From Bacteroidales bacterium UBA5382 (GTDB taxonomy: Bacteria; Bacteroidota; Bacteroidia; Bacteroidales; Dysgonomonadaceae), in NCBI GenBank assembly GCA_002409745.1, contig DHOU01000032.1, positions 1-55,838 of the forward strand: a DNA stretch of 55,838 bases. The letters run 5' to 3'. This document shows, piece by piece, positions 25,770-35,045 of this stretch. Every line of letters starts with the position of its first letter. Position 1 is the first letter of the stretch. The notes beneath the pieces are model-generated. The model did no database searches. It saw only the letters and a list, made by a program, of their open reading frames with translations, and was not told the DNA's origin. The position numbers were made by a program, and so were the translations under genes.

Positions 25770-27035
25770 ATGATCAACGAAAAAACGCTCGATAAACTCA
25801 AAATACTTTCGGATGCAGCTAAATACGATGTTTCGTGCGCATCCAGCGGCACCACGCGCCGTCCGGTAAAGGACGGCATCGGCACCGCCGCCGGATGGGG
25901 CATCTGCCACAGCTTTACGCCCGACGGACGATGTGTTTCGCTCTTCAAAATCCTCATGACGAACCATTGCATTTACGATTGTGCCTACTGCATCAACCGC
26001 CGCAGCAACGACGTCAAGCGGACGGCTTTCACGCCCGAAGAATTGGCCGACCTCACCATCGAGTTTTACCGGCGCAATTATATCGAAGGGCTTTTTCTCA
26101 GCTCGGGCATCATACGCAATCCCGACTATACGATGGAACAAATGCTGCGGGTGGTGAAACTGTTGCGCGACGTGCATCGCTTCAACGGATACATCCACAT
26201 GAAGAGCATTCCCGGAGCGAGTCAGGAGTTGGTGGCGCAGGCGGGACTGTATGCCGACCGTATGAGTGTGAACCTCGAAATTCCTTCGGAGGGCAACCTC
26301 AAGTTGTTGGCTCCCGAAAAAGATTACGGCAGCGTTTTCGCTCCGATGCGCTACATTCAGCAGGGCATGCTCGAAAGCGCCGAAGACCGCAAGAAATTCC
26401 GGTCGGCCCCGCGTTTCGTTCCCGCCGGGCAAAGTACACAGGTCATTATCGGAGCTACGCCCGACAACGACAAGCAGATCCTTACCCTGGCATCGCACCT
26501 GTATAAACGCCCGTCGTTCAAACGAGTGTATTATTCGGGCTACATTCCCATCAACAAAAGCGACTCACGACTACCGGTACTCGCCCATCCTCCCCTTGTA
26601 CGCGAGAACCGCCTTTACCAGGCCGACTGGCTGTTGCGCTTCTATCAATTTTCGGTCAACGAGATCGTGGACGACACGCATCCCGACCTCGACCTCGATA
26701 TCGACCCGAAGATGGGTTGGGCGCTCCGTCATCCCGAAGCATTCCCGATAGACATCAACACCGCACCGTATGAACTGATCCTGCGCATACCCGGCATCGG
26801 CGTGAAGTCGGCGAAACTCATTGTGGCATCGCGGCGTTACGGACGGTTGAACTTTTCGCAACTCAAAAAGATAGGAGTCGTCATGAAGCGGGCGCAATAT
26901 TTCATCGCCTGCCGCGACCTGCCGATGCAAACAGTCAACGAGTTGAAACCGGAATATGTGCGCCGGAAGGTGGCCCGACAACGGGGCAAGAAAGAAAGCG
27001 ACTTACTCCAACTCTCTTTCGACTGGGGGGAATAA
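25770..27035 (+). CDS. Putative DNA modification/repair radical SAM protein
   Basis: About 421 residues from ATG 25770, preceded by AAGAGGGGG. The radical SAM cluster motif is CIYDCAYC, spaced C-x3-C-x2-C as usual. A C-terminal helix-hairpin-helix (LRIPGIGVKSAKLIVASRR) suggests contact with DNA. It matches the family annotated as putative DNA modification/repair radical SAM protein, nearly always paired with the next gene. The substrate is not known; DNA-photoproduct or base repair is a hypothesis. No SplB-type catalytic Cys was confirmed. Confidence 0.9.
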   Translation: MINEKTLDKLKILSDAAKYDVSCASSGTTRRPVKDGIGTAAGWGICHSFTPDGRCVSLFKILMTNHCIYDCAYCINRRSNDVKRTAFTPEELADLTIEFYRRNYIEGLFLSSGIIRNPDYTMEQMLRVVKLLRDVHRFNGYIHMKSIPGASQELVAQAGLYADRMSVNLEIPSEGNLKLLAPEKDYGSVFAPMRYIQQGMLESAEDRKKFRSAPRFVPAGQSTQVIIGATPDNDKQILTLASHLYKRPSFKRVYYSGYIPINKSDSRLPVLAHPPLVRENRLYQADWLLRFYQFSVNEIVDDTHPDLDLDIDPKMGWALRHPEAFPIDINTAPYELILRIPGIGVKSAKLIVASRRYGRLNFSQLKKIGVVMKRAQYFIACRDLPMQTVNELKPEYVRRKVARQRGKKESDLLQLSFDWGE

Positions 27036-27050
27036 AATGAATGTGCTAAT

Positions 27051-27830
27051 GTGCTAATTATTTTGATTATTTTCACTTACGACAAAACGTTCGACGGATT
27101 GCTTTCGTGTGTGTTTTTCGCCTACGAACAGAAGATTTTTCCTGATAGCATCCTTGCGGAAGACGGGCAGAAGCCGCTTTTCGTGGATGCGTCGTATCAC
27201 GTTGTCACCGAAAAGGAAAAAGCCGTCCGCGTATGGAAAAGCCTGGAGAAAAAGCTGTCGCGGTTCGCCCGCAACATGATGCTGAGCGTATGGTTGTCGG
27301 AGCTTCCGGAAACAGAAATGCTATTATTCCGCTACATCCGTAAAAACACCGACCATCCCAAAGGCATCGAAATGAATTTCGGCGACGACGACGTGCTCCG
27401 CATCAAGGATATCGCCCTAAAAGTCGGCACCGACGCGCGCAAACTCATCCAGTTCGTGCGGTTTCAGGAAACGGCCGACGGCATTTACTTCGCACCGGTC
27501 ACGCCCAGTTACAATGTGCTATCGCTCATCGTTCCACACTTCAAAGCGCGTTATGCCGACCAACCATGGATCATTTACGACACACGCCGCAACACAGGCC
27601 TTTACTACGACCGCCGGTCGGTGACGGAGATATCCTTTTCTCCGCAAACGCTTTCCGAATTGCGCCTCGGCATTTTGGATAAAGAGAAAGTTTCGGAAGA
27701 AGAGGCTTTGTTTCAACAATTGTGGAAAGAGTATTTCCGGAGCATCACCATTAAGGAACGCCTTAACCCGAAGGTACAGCGCGCCCACATGCCCCGCAGA
27801 TATTGGAAATACCTTACGGAATTACAATAA
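27051..27830 (+). CDS. DUF4130-type partner of the radical SAM protein
   Basis: Up to 259 residues. IIFTYDKTFDGLLSCVFFAYEQ begins the conserved region, and the family TIGR03915 (putative DNA metabolism protein) is known beside radical SAM proteins of the preceding type. A GTG at 27051 is used here, but TTG at 27063 gives the family-like start MIIFTYDK. The end (WKEYFRSITIKERLNPKVQR) is also characteristic. The gene is bracketed by the short words GCTAATGTG on both sides. Confidence 0.82.
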   Translation: MLIILIIFTYDKTFDGLLSCVFFAYEQKIFPDSILAEDGQKPLFVDASYHVVTEKEKAVRVWKSLEKKLSRFARNMMLSVWLSELPETEMLLFRYIRKNTDHPKGIEMNFGDDDVLRIKDIALKVGTDARKLIQFVRFQETADGIYFAPVTPSYNVLSLIVPHFKARYADQPWIIYDTRRNTGLYYDRRSVTEISFSPQTLSELRLGILDKEKVSEEEALFQQLWKEYFRSITIKERLNPKVQRAHMPRRYWKYLTELQ

Positions 27831-27839
27831 GCTAATGTG

Positions 27840-27903
27840 CAAATTAGCAAATTAGCATATTCGCTTATTCGCTTATTAGCTTATTAGCTTATTAGCAAAT
27901 TAT
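27840..27903. repeat. 8-bp word array, eight copies
   Basis: Eight octamers run without gaps: CAAATTAG x2, CATATTCG, CTTATTCG, CTTATTAG x3, CAAATTAT. The array fills the space between the DUF4130-type gene and mscL and supplies the mscL stop codon (27900-27902 on the minus strand). Confidence 0.85.
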
Positions 27904-28316
27904 TTCTTTTCGAGCAAGTCGCGTATTTCCGTCAACAACTTTTCTTCGGTGGTGGGTGCCGGAGGAGCGGCCGGAACTTCTTCCTTTTTGCGTTTCAGCT
28001 TGTTCATCCCTTTAATGACAAGGAAAATCGCCGTACCGACAATCAGGAAATCCAACACAGCTTGCAAAAACGAGCCGAAATTCCACGTAATGGCGGGAGT
28101 AATGATTTCGTCGCCTTGCAATATGGCTTCGCGAAGCACTAATTTTACATCGGAGAAATATCCGTCTTTTAACAGCAACGAAATCGGAGGCATCAGGATG
28201 TCGTTGACAAACGAGGTGACGATCTTGCCGAAAGCGCCGCCGATAACGATACCGACAGCCATATCGACCACGCTGCCGCGGATTAAAAATTCTTGAAGTT
28301 CTGATCTGAATGACAT
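27900..28316 (-). CDS. mscL: Large-conductance mechanosensitive channel
   Basis: 138 residues. It forms a homopentameric pore in the inner membrane that opens under tension and protects against hypo-osmotic shock. [20 protein letters not shown] and [21 protein letters not shown] form the amphipathic start and the gating helix; the second helix is [18 protein letters not shown]. The C-terminal bundle [11 protein letters not shown] is intact. A minus-strand TTG (28397-28395), 20 bases, TTTCTTTG (28374-28367) is a possible promoter. Confidence 0.95.
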   Translation of the reverse strand: MSFRSELQEFLIRGSVVDMAVGIVIGGAFGKIVTSFVNDILMPPISLLLKDGYFSDVKLVLREAILQGDEIITPAITWNFGSFLQAVLDFLIVGTAIFLVIKGMNKLKRKKEEVPAAPPAPTTEEKLLTEIRDLLEKK

Positions 28317-28499
28317 AAATTGATTCGTTTAATGAAACATTTCTTCTTACATAATGTATAGGTATGCAAAGAAAGTAAAAAAATACCGATATTTCAAGCC
28401 GTATCGAAAAAAGTTCTATCAATCAACGATTTCAGAACGAGAATGCATCGTTATGCGGGCGCCGCCCATACCCTGAATCCTTTTCTGTATTCACCGGGA

Positions 28500-29135
28500 T
28501 TATCGCGTAACGGTCACATGGCGAAACTGCACCTCCCCGCCTTCACTCTGCAGTCCGATGTAGCCTTCTTTCACATCGCTCGTCGCCCGGTTTTGAAGGA
28601 TTCCGTTGATATACACTTCTACCACGCCGTCTTGAAGGACGATACGGGCTTTATTCCATTCCCCGGCAAGTTTTTCACTCGACTCCTCTTGTTTGGAGAT
28701 AATCGGAAAAGCAGGACGTTCGGTAGCGCCTTCGGGTAACACATATTCCCAGAGGTCGGCTCCTTTCAAAAGAACGAGATCCCCTGCCTGCCCGGCTTTT
28801 AACTGACTTTCTATTCCTTTCGGAAAAGGATTCGCCGGCTCCTCTATCAACACGAAAATACCACTGTTGGCCGGTTCGTCCACCCATCGCCACTCAGCTT
28901 CCAGAGTGCAATCGCCGTATTTCTCCTTCGTAAACATATAACCGAAAGGCTCGCCCTTTATCAGGATGACTCCATCCTCAACCAGAAAGACTTCACTCGC
29001 GGGACGGGCGTCGTTTTCGACGACAAAATTCCAGTTCGTCAAATCTTTTCCATTAAAAAGACGTTCTTTTTTCTCACTGCAGCCGGACATAAAAATAAGG
29101 GCGGCTGCGAAAAATGCAATGGCTGTTGTTTTCAT
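28500..29135 (-). CDS. DUF1080 (3-keto-disaccharide hydrolase-like) lipoprotein
   Basis: 211 residues. A lipobox (FMSGC, Cys at residue 19) anchors it outside the cytoplasm. The mature protein is one concanavalin-like DUF1080 domain: RLFNGKDLTNWNF at the start, EWRWVDEPANSGIFVLIE in the middle, and GYIGLQSEGGEVQFRHVTV at the end. Family members act on 3-keto-glycosides, or are lectin-like; substrate here unknown. The ATG at 29135 gives the signal peptide; upstream in-frame codons lie before a TATCTTTG box at 29218-29211 (minus strand). Confidence 0.87.
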   Translation of the reverse strand: MKTTAIAFFAAALIFMSGCSEKKERLFNGKDLTNWNFVVENDARPASEVFLVEDGVILIKGEPFGYMFTKEKYGDCTLEAEWRWVDEPANSGIFVLIEEPANPFPKGIESQLKAGQAGDLVLLKGADLWEYVLPEGATERPAFPIISKQEESSEKLAGEWNKARIVLQDGVVEVYINGILQNRATSDVKEGYIGLQSEGGEVQFRHVTVTR

Positions 29136-29455
29136 TTGTTTTTTAATTAGTACCGATGATATCGTCCGAAGCTTTATCCTCGATAATGGTTCGTTAAAAC
29201 TTATACCCCGCAAAGATAACCTCAACGAAACGATTTTACCAATCTTTGCGGAACAAATTTCACCCTCGCAACTTTTGTTCATTCGGAAATAGCTCTTCGA
29301 GAATTTAATTAAGCGATAAGGATGAAGGCAACGGGGCAATTGATTTAGAAATACGGAGATACCCGAATACCATTGCGAATCCCCTTCAATGGATTTTTAT
29401 GGTCGTGCGTATAAAATGTCAACTTTTTTATATATTTGCAGCCTAATTCTTCTGT

Positions 29456-30025
29456 ATGGATATCAATCATTTCTCTTTGGATCAGATTAATAAAATGGAT
29501 GCGGCGGCTTTCCGTGCGCTTTATAAGGCCTATTATAAAGCGTTGGTGGGCTATTCCATACAGATGGTCGGCGAAGTGGAAGCCGCAGAAGACATTGTCG
29601 GGACCTTCTTTACGACTCTTTGGGAGAAGAAATTATCTTTTCGATCATTAATATCCCTGCAAACCTATCTTTACAATTCGGTACGGAACGCTTCGTTGAA
29701 TTATCTTAAGCATAAAAATATTGAAAGCGACCACCTACAGAAAGTCGCAGACCATTATAAAGAGCATTATTTCACAGGAGAGGACGCCGACGATTTTTTC
29801 AGTGAGGAAATCTATCGTTTGCTTTTTCAGGCTATCGATGCCCTGCCGAAACGGTGCAGGGAAGTTTTCCTGCTTGCCATGGAAGGGAAGAAAAATGACG
29901 AGATTGCGGCGATACTTCAGGTTTCACTGGAAACGGTAAAGACCCAAAAAAAACGAGGAATGTCCTCCCTCCGGACGAAGTTAATCAATCAATCCATGGT
30001 ATTCCTTGAGTTTTTACTTTTATAA
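29456..30025 (+). CDS. ECF sigma factor of the SusC/FecR locus
   Basis: 189 residues. Region 2 includes EVEAAEDIVGTFFTTLWEKK and the region 4 helix-turn-helix is KNDEIAAILQVSLETVKTQKKRG. It belongs to the FecI/Bacteroidota sigma-70 family typically followed by FecR and SusC genes, which is exactly the order here. TATATTTG at 29431-29438 gives a leader of about 12 bases. It should transcribe the locus when the FecR protein signals ligand binding by the receptor. A gap of 261 bases separates it from fecR and holds no supported gene. Confidence 0.92.
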   Translation: MDINHFSLDQINKMDAAAFRALYKAYYKALVGYSIQMVGEVEAAEDIVGTFFTTLWEKKLSFRSLISLQTYLYNSVRNASLNYLKHKNIESDHLQKVADHYKEHYFTGEDADDFFSEEIYRLLFQAIDALPKRCREVFLLAMEGKKNDEIAAILQVSLETVKTQKKRGMSSLRTKLINQSMVFLEFLLL

Positions 30026-30286
30026 TCATTGTCACCCGGTTTTTTATTTCTTCACCGAATCGCATGGATAAGAATGTATGCTTGCCGGAATTTAACTTTT
30101 TTATCGATTCTCACGTCCCTGATAAGCGCCGATACGGATAGAACAATACGCCAAACAAAACCGCCCGAATAAGATCAAAAAGAAATATTTTAAGGACAAA
30201 TTCATTCTTTATGATTAAAAAAATGAAGAATCTCTGTCCCTTACTTTTCACACTCACTTGTCTCAATTAATAGATAAACTAAAAAA

Positions 30287-31483
30287 ATGGCGATACATAA
30301 AAGAAGTATAAATTCAATTATCCGGGAACAGTTGACGGGAGAGCTGACCGAAGACGACCGGAAAAGACTGAATGCATGGATAGAAAGTTCTCCAGAGAAC
30401 AGGGTCATGTATGAACAGTTCATGTCGGCCACCAACTTCAGAAAACGTTATGAAAGCTATACGGAGATCGATGAACAAAGAGCTTGGATGAACTTCCGGA
30501 AGGAGCATCCGGCCATTCGTTCCATTCAATGGAAAAAAGTGCTTCGCTATGCGGCCATGCTTCTGCTTCCTATTGCAGGCGTGATAATCAGTATGTGGAT
30601 ATCGGGACGGATGGACTTCAACGAGACGCTCCCTTATGAGACGCGTATCGCGATGAAACGCTCCGAACAAATGGGTAAACAAAGGGCAACCCTTATTTTC
30701 GCCGACGGGGAAAAGATAAATTTAAACACTCCCTTGCGGTGGCCTTTGCAAAGAAAAGGAAATAGAGAATCGGCTTTTTCATTGCAGGAAAATAAAGAAA
30801 AGACATTCTCCGAATCCGGAAATAATCAATTAATGACTCTTTCCGACAGTGAGTATTGGGTGGTATTGGAAGATGGAACAATCGTTCACCTGAATTATAA
30901 TACGACCCTAAAGTATCCATCACACTTCAGCTCTCACGACCGCACCGTTTATCTGGACGGGGAAGCCTATTTTCAAGTAGCCAAAGAGCAGGATCGTCCG
31001 TTTCGCGTAGTAACATCATCAGGTGTCGTGACACAATACGGCACCTCCTTCAATGTCAATACGAACACAATGGGATGTACAAAAGTCGTTTTGGTAGACG
31101 GTTCCGTAAGTGTTACGCCTCAAAAGGGAGAAGAACGGATAATAAAACCCGGCGAATTGGCGGTACTATACTCATCGCTTCCTGAAGCGGAGGTGAAAAG
31201 TGTGAATGTAGAATCGTACGTGGCATGGAATACAGGACATTTTGTATTTGAAAATTGTACGTTTGAAGAACTGATGGACGTGATTTCCGTTTGGTATGGA
31301 AAAAAGGTAATCTTTGAGTCGGACGACATTCGACGGATGCTGTTTACCGGCGACATCGACCGGTACAGTTCTATCATTCCGGTACTGAATGCCATCGAGC
31401 GAGTGACGAACCTTGAGATCTCAATAACAGAAGAAAATGTAATTCTGAAGAACCGTAATAATATAGACAAAAAAAAGAAGTGA
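30287..31483 (+). CDS. FecR-type anti-sigma factor
   Basis: 398 residues. A cytoplasmic N-terminal helix bundle (about 1-80, with RLNAWIESSPENRVMYEQF) precedes one membrane helix near 85-105 (VLRYAAMLLLPIAGVIISMWI) and a periplasmic FecR beta domain with EDGTIVHLNYNTTLKYP, VYLDGEAYFQVAK and a C-terminal STN-like tail. It holds or activates the sigma factor and senses the receptor's STN domain. Its stop is one base before the SusC start codon, so translation is tightly linked. Confidence 0.93.
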   Translation: MAIHKRSINSIIREQLTGELTEDDRKRLNAWIESSPENRVMYEQFMSATNFRKRYESYTEIDEQRAWMNFRKEHPAIRSIQWKKVLRYAAMLLLPIAGVIISMWISGRMDFNETLPYETRIAMKRSEQMGKQRATLIFADGEKINLNTPLRWPLQRKGNRESAFSLQENKEKTFSESGNNQLMTLSDSEYWVVLEDGTIVHLNYNTTLKYPSHFSSHDRTVYLDGEAYFQVAKEQDRPFRVVTSSGVVTQYGTSFNVNTNTMGCTKVVLVDGSVSVTPQKGEERIIKPGELAVLYSSLPEAEVKSVNVESYVAWNTGHFVFENCTFEELMDVISVWYGKKVIFESDDIRRMLFTGDIDRYSSIIPVLNAIERVTNLEISITEENVILKNRNNIDKKKK

Positions 31484-31484
31484 A

Positions 31485-34400
31485 ATGAGAAAGAAAAAAA
31501 GGAGTGGGCATATGCTGACATTTCTATGTGTCCTCTTTTTGCTGTCAGTCCCCGGGCGGCAAACAATGGCGGCAGAAACGTTGGATACGATGAAAGTTTC
31601 TCTTGATTTAAAAGAGGCGACGGTCAAAGAATTCTTTGACATCGTAAAAAAGCAGACAGGGTTAAATTTCCTATATAATTCCGAAGAGATACGGAATATG
31701 CCTCCAATAACGATTCAATGCTCCGACCAACCGGTAAGGCCTGTGATGGACAAGGTGATGGAGGGAACGGGATATACCTATCAGATTGACGGACATTTTG
31801 TGACGGTGACACGGCAGCAAAAAGACCTTACGCTGCGATTAGTGACCGGTGTCATAAAAGATGAAAAAGGTGAAGTTTTACCGGGGGTGAATGTGTACAT
31901 TCCGAACTCTACCTACCAAACATTTTCCGATTCGGAAGGCCGATACAAGCTATCTATTCCGAAAGAAGCCTGCAAAGTGATCTACTCTTTTATAGGCAGC
32001 ACAATAGAAGTGGCTTTTCCCGAAGGAGGCACGCCTTTGCGTAAAGATATCATTTTACAAAATGACATTCATATCGATGAAGTGGTCGTAACCGGTTATA
32101 ACATTGTAGACCGGCGGAAACTGACCAGTTCGGTAACGTCGTTAAAAGCGGAGGATATCATGCGCCCGGGTGTGACGAGCATCGATCAAATGTTGGAAGG
32201 CCAAATACCCGATATGGTTTTCATGAATAACTCCGGCGAAGTAGGGGTTGTTCCCCGTCTGCGTATTCGCGGGACATCCACTCTTGTCGGCAACCGTGAA
32301 CCGCTATGGGTCCTTGACGGCGTCGTACTGCAAGATCCGGTCAATGTAAGCCCGGAAGAATTGAACAATCCCGACTATATCAACAGGATCGGGAACGCCA
32401 TAGCCGGTATCAATCCACAGGATATCGAGCGTATCGATGTTTTGAAAGATGCCAGCGCCACAGCCCTTTATGGCGCTAAAGCAGCTAACGGCGTAATTGT
32501 GGTGACGACCAAGAAAGGCCGTGAGGGAAAACCTATTGTAAATTACCATATGACCCTGTCATACAAACGTCGCCCGCGTTATACCGACAAAAGAATCAAT
32601 TTAATGAACTCCGCCGAACGGATTGATTTCTCTCGTTATCTTGTTCAAAACGGGTATGATTTCGGTTCGGCCGAACTCAATGTCGGTTATGAGTCGCTGG
32701 CACAACAATATTATCAGGGAATGATGAATCAGGAAGAGTTCGCCCGGCAAGTGCAAAAATTGGAGGGCTTGAATACCGACTGGTTTGATATTCTTACGCG
32801 GGATGCCCTCTCCTCGCAACATTCGGTGAGCTTATCCGGAGGGTCGAAAGAAACACGCTACTATGGTTCCGTCGGATATACTATTGACAATAATGTCATT
32901 CGAGGGAACAAGAATGAACGCTATTCTTTCTCCATGCATCTGGATTCGGATCTGTCGCGCATGTTCTCGACATCTTTGGTCATGATTGGAAATGTGAGCA
33001 ATCGCCAATATTCGATAGAAGATCTGTCGCCGTTGGATTATGCTTATAATGCCAGCCGCGCAATTCCGGCATACGACGGTAACGGCGATTACGCCTACTA
33101 TAAAACAAGGGGCAATGCAATAAACGAATACTACAACTATAACATCATGAACGAACTTGCCAATAGTTATAACAAGCAAGAGGGTAATTCCGTGAATGTG
33201 AACTTTACGCTCAAGGGTAAATTTACCGACTATTTAAAAGCGAGTTTAATAGCATCTTACCAGACATCGGCAACCGATCAGGAGAAATGGTGGGGTGAGA
33301 AAACCAATCGTGTGGCGATATTACGCCATAGCGAATACGGAACCACTCCGGCAAGCGGGGAAGGATCCTCATCGCAACTGCCGTTTGGCGGTGAACTGAC
33401 CTCAAATCGTTATCGCAACAAAAATTGGATGCTGCGGATGCAAGTCGATTTCAACAAATATGTAAACGGAAACCCCGATCATTACATTAATGCGAGTGTC
33501 GGTACGGAAGCTAATTCGACAAAATACAACGCTATGGGAAGCGTCTATCGCGGATATTATGAAGATCGCGGGCGCCAATTCTCTTATACCGAACTGGACG
33601 ATTACCCGTACTACAAAGACTGGTTACAACAAAATGCCTATCCGACCATTGCGGACGACCTGACAAATTTGTTGTCGGGTTATGCGACGATATCGTACAC
33701 CTATAAAAACTTATTTACGTTGAACACCAATGCCCGTATGGATGGGTCGAATAAGTTCGGAGATCGGAGCAATGAAAAGTTGTTGCCGATATGGAGCATC
33801 TCCGGAAACTATAATATTTCCGAACATGCATTTTTAAAACGCGACTGGATCGATTTTATCATGCTAAAGGCTTCTTACGGCTATCAAGGAAATATGATGA
33901 AAGGACAGTCTCCGCAAATGATCATCCGTCAATTGCCGACCAATCCGCTTTACGGGGAACTGGTGTCGGAACTGCTCGTCTATCCGAATCCGAATTTGCG
34001 TTGGGAAAAAACGACATCCACCAATACAGGCATTACACTCTCCTTTTTCGACCGGAGGTTGCAATTTGAAGGCGAAATGTATTTCAAAAAAACAAAAGAT
34101 GCCTTCCTCACAAAAACCGTATCCTCCGTGAACGGTGTCGGTGAATATCTTGTCAATTCGGGAAATATCAGCAACAACGGTTATTCTCTCGCCCTGACGA
34201 TTTCGCCTATACGGACAAAGGATTTCGATTGGATATTATCCACTTCATTCTCAAAGATATTCAACAAATTGGAAACGCTTCCGGGAGAAGATCAATACGA
34301 ACTGACCGATTTCCTTAACGGCACCGCTTTAAGCAAAGGCAAACCGATAGGAACATTCTATTCTTATAAATTTGCCGGGCTGAATCCGAATAACGGAACT

Positions 34401-35033
34401 CCCGTATTTGATGATGGAGAGGAACGTCAGGAGGAACTCGTGAAGATGACAAAATACGGATTATACACGAACATTCTCGAAGAGTCGGGAAATCGTGAAC
34501 CCACCATATCCGGTACGTTCAACAACACATTGCGTTACAATAACTGGCGTTTAAATGCCGTGTTCAATTATAGTATCGGTTCGAAAGTACGTTTATTCAA
34601 ACTCTTTAAGAGTAATGTGTTTGTTCCTTGGACGAATGTAAGCAAAGACTTAGTAGACCATTGGTCAAAACCGGGAGACGAATCGATAACGAATATTCCC
34701 AATCCTCTTGCATACGCGGCGCATTGGAGTTTACGCAACCAGGAACTGGCAACTATCTCACCCAGTAACTTTGAGGAATACAATTATAGCGATATCCGGG
34801 TGGTGAGCGGCGATTATCTGAAGATATCCACGCTGTCGCTTACGTATGAATTTAAGTCTGAAATTCTCAGCACATTCGGATTGTCCCGACTGGCCCTCAA
34901 TCTTTCAGGAAATAATCTATATACTTTCTGTTCGAGTAAACTAAAAGGCCAGACACCGCAACAAAGCGGATTTTCAGAAGTTCAACTCACGGATTGTCCT
35001 TCATACACATTCGGATTAGATATTTCATTTTAA
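31485..35033 (+). CDS. SusC/RagA-family TonB-linked outer-membrane receptor with STN domain
   Basis: 1182 residues. After a signal peptide, a secretin/TonB N-terminal (STN) domain (about 40-100) contacts the FecR protein. A carboxypeptidase-like domain (about 115-195), the plug (IDEVVVTGYN, then DVLKDASATALYGAKAANGVIVVTTKKG, the RagA/SusC hallmark), and a large barrel ending TFGLDISF follow. It imports oligomeric substrates with its SusD partner 12 bases downstream. The STN domain marks it as a transducer that switches on its own locus. Confidence 0.95.
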   Translation: MRKKKRSGHMLTFLCVLFLLSVPGRQTMAAETLDTMKVSLDLKEATVKEFFDIVKKQTGLNFLYNSEEIRNMPPITIQCSDQPVRPVMDKVMEGTGYTYQIDGHFVTVTRQQKDLTLRLVTGVIKDEKGEVLPGVNVYIPNSTYQTFSDSEGRYKLSIPKEACKVIYSFIGSTIEVAFPEGGTPLRKDIILQNDIHIDEVVVTGYNIVDRRKLTSSVTSLKAEDIMRPGVTSIDQMLEGQIPDMVFMNNSGEVGVVPRLRIRGTSTLVGNREPLWVLDGVVLQDPVNVSPEELNNPDYINRIGNAIAGINPQDIERIDVLKDASATALYGAKAANGVIVVTTKKGREGKPIVNYHMTLSYKRRPRYTDKRINLMNSAERIDFSRYLVQNGYDFGSAELNVGYESLAQQYYQGMMNQEEFARQVQKLEGLNTDWFDILTRDALSSQHSVSLSGGSKETRYYGSVGYTIDNNVIRGNKNERYSFSMHLDSDLSRMFSTSLVMIGNVSNRQYSIEDLSPLDYAYNASRAIPAYDGNGDYAYYKTRGNAINEYYNYNIMNELANSYNKQEGNSVNVNFTLKGKFTDYLKASLIASYQTSATDQEKWWGEKTNRVAILRHSEYGTTPASGEGSSSQLPFGGELTSNRYRNKNWMLRMQVDFNKYVNGNPDHYINASVGTEANSTKYNAMGSVYRGYYEDRGRQFSYTELDDYPYYKDWLQQNAYPTIADDLTNLLSGYATISYTYKNLFTLNTNARMDGSNKFGDRSNEKLLPIWSISGNYNISEHAFLKRDWIDFIMLKASYGYQGNMMKGQSPQMIIRQLPTNPLYGELVSELLVYPNPNLRWEKTTSTNTGITLSFFDRRLQFEGEMYFKKTKDAFLTKTVSSVNGVGEYLVNSGNISNNGYSLALTISPIRTKDFDWILSTSFSKIFNKLETLPGEDQYELTDFLNGTALSKGKPIGTFYSYKFAGLNPNNGTPVFDDGEERQEELVKMTKYGLYTNILEESGNREPTISGTFNNTLRYNNWRLNAVFNYSIGSKVRLFKLFKSNVFVPWTNVSKDLVDHWSKPGDESITNIPNPLAYAAHWSLRNQELATISPSNFEEYNYSDIRVVSGDYLKISTLSLTYEFKSEILSTFGLSRLALNLSGNNLYTFCSSKLKGQTPQQSGFSEVQLTDCPSYTFGLDISF

Positions 35034-35045
35034 AGCATTCAGAAC

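Noticed and set aside
25620..26498. 292-codon open frame antisense to the radical SAM gene
   Set aside because: The plus-strand protein has family motifs throughout; the antisense frame has none.
30211..30270. 19-codon signal-peptide-like ORF just upstream of fecR
   Set aside because: Too short, no coupling to fecR, and no independent support.
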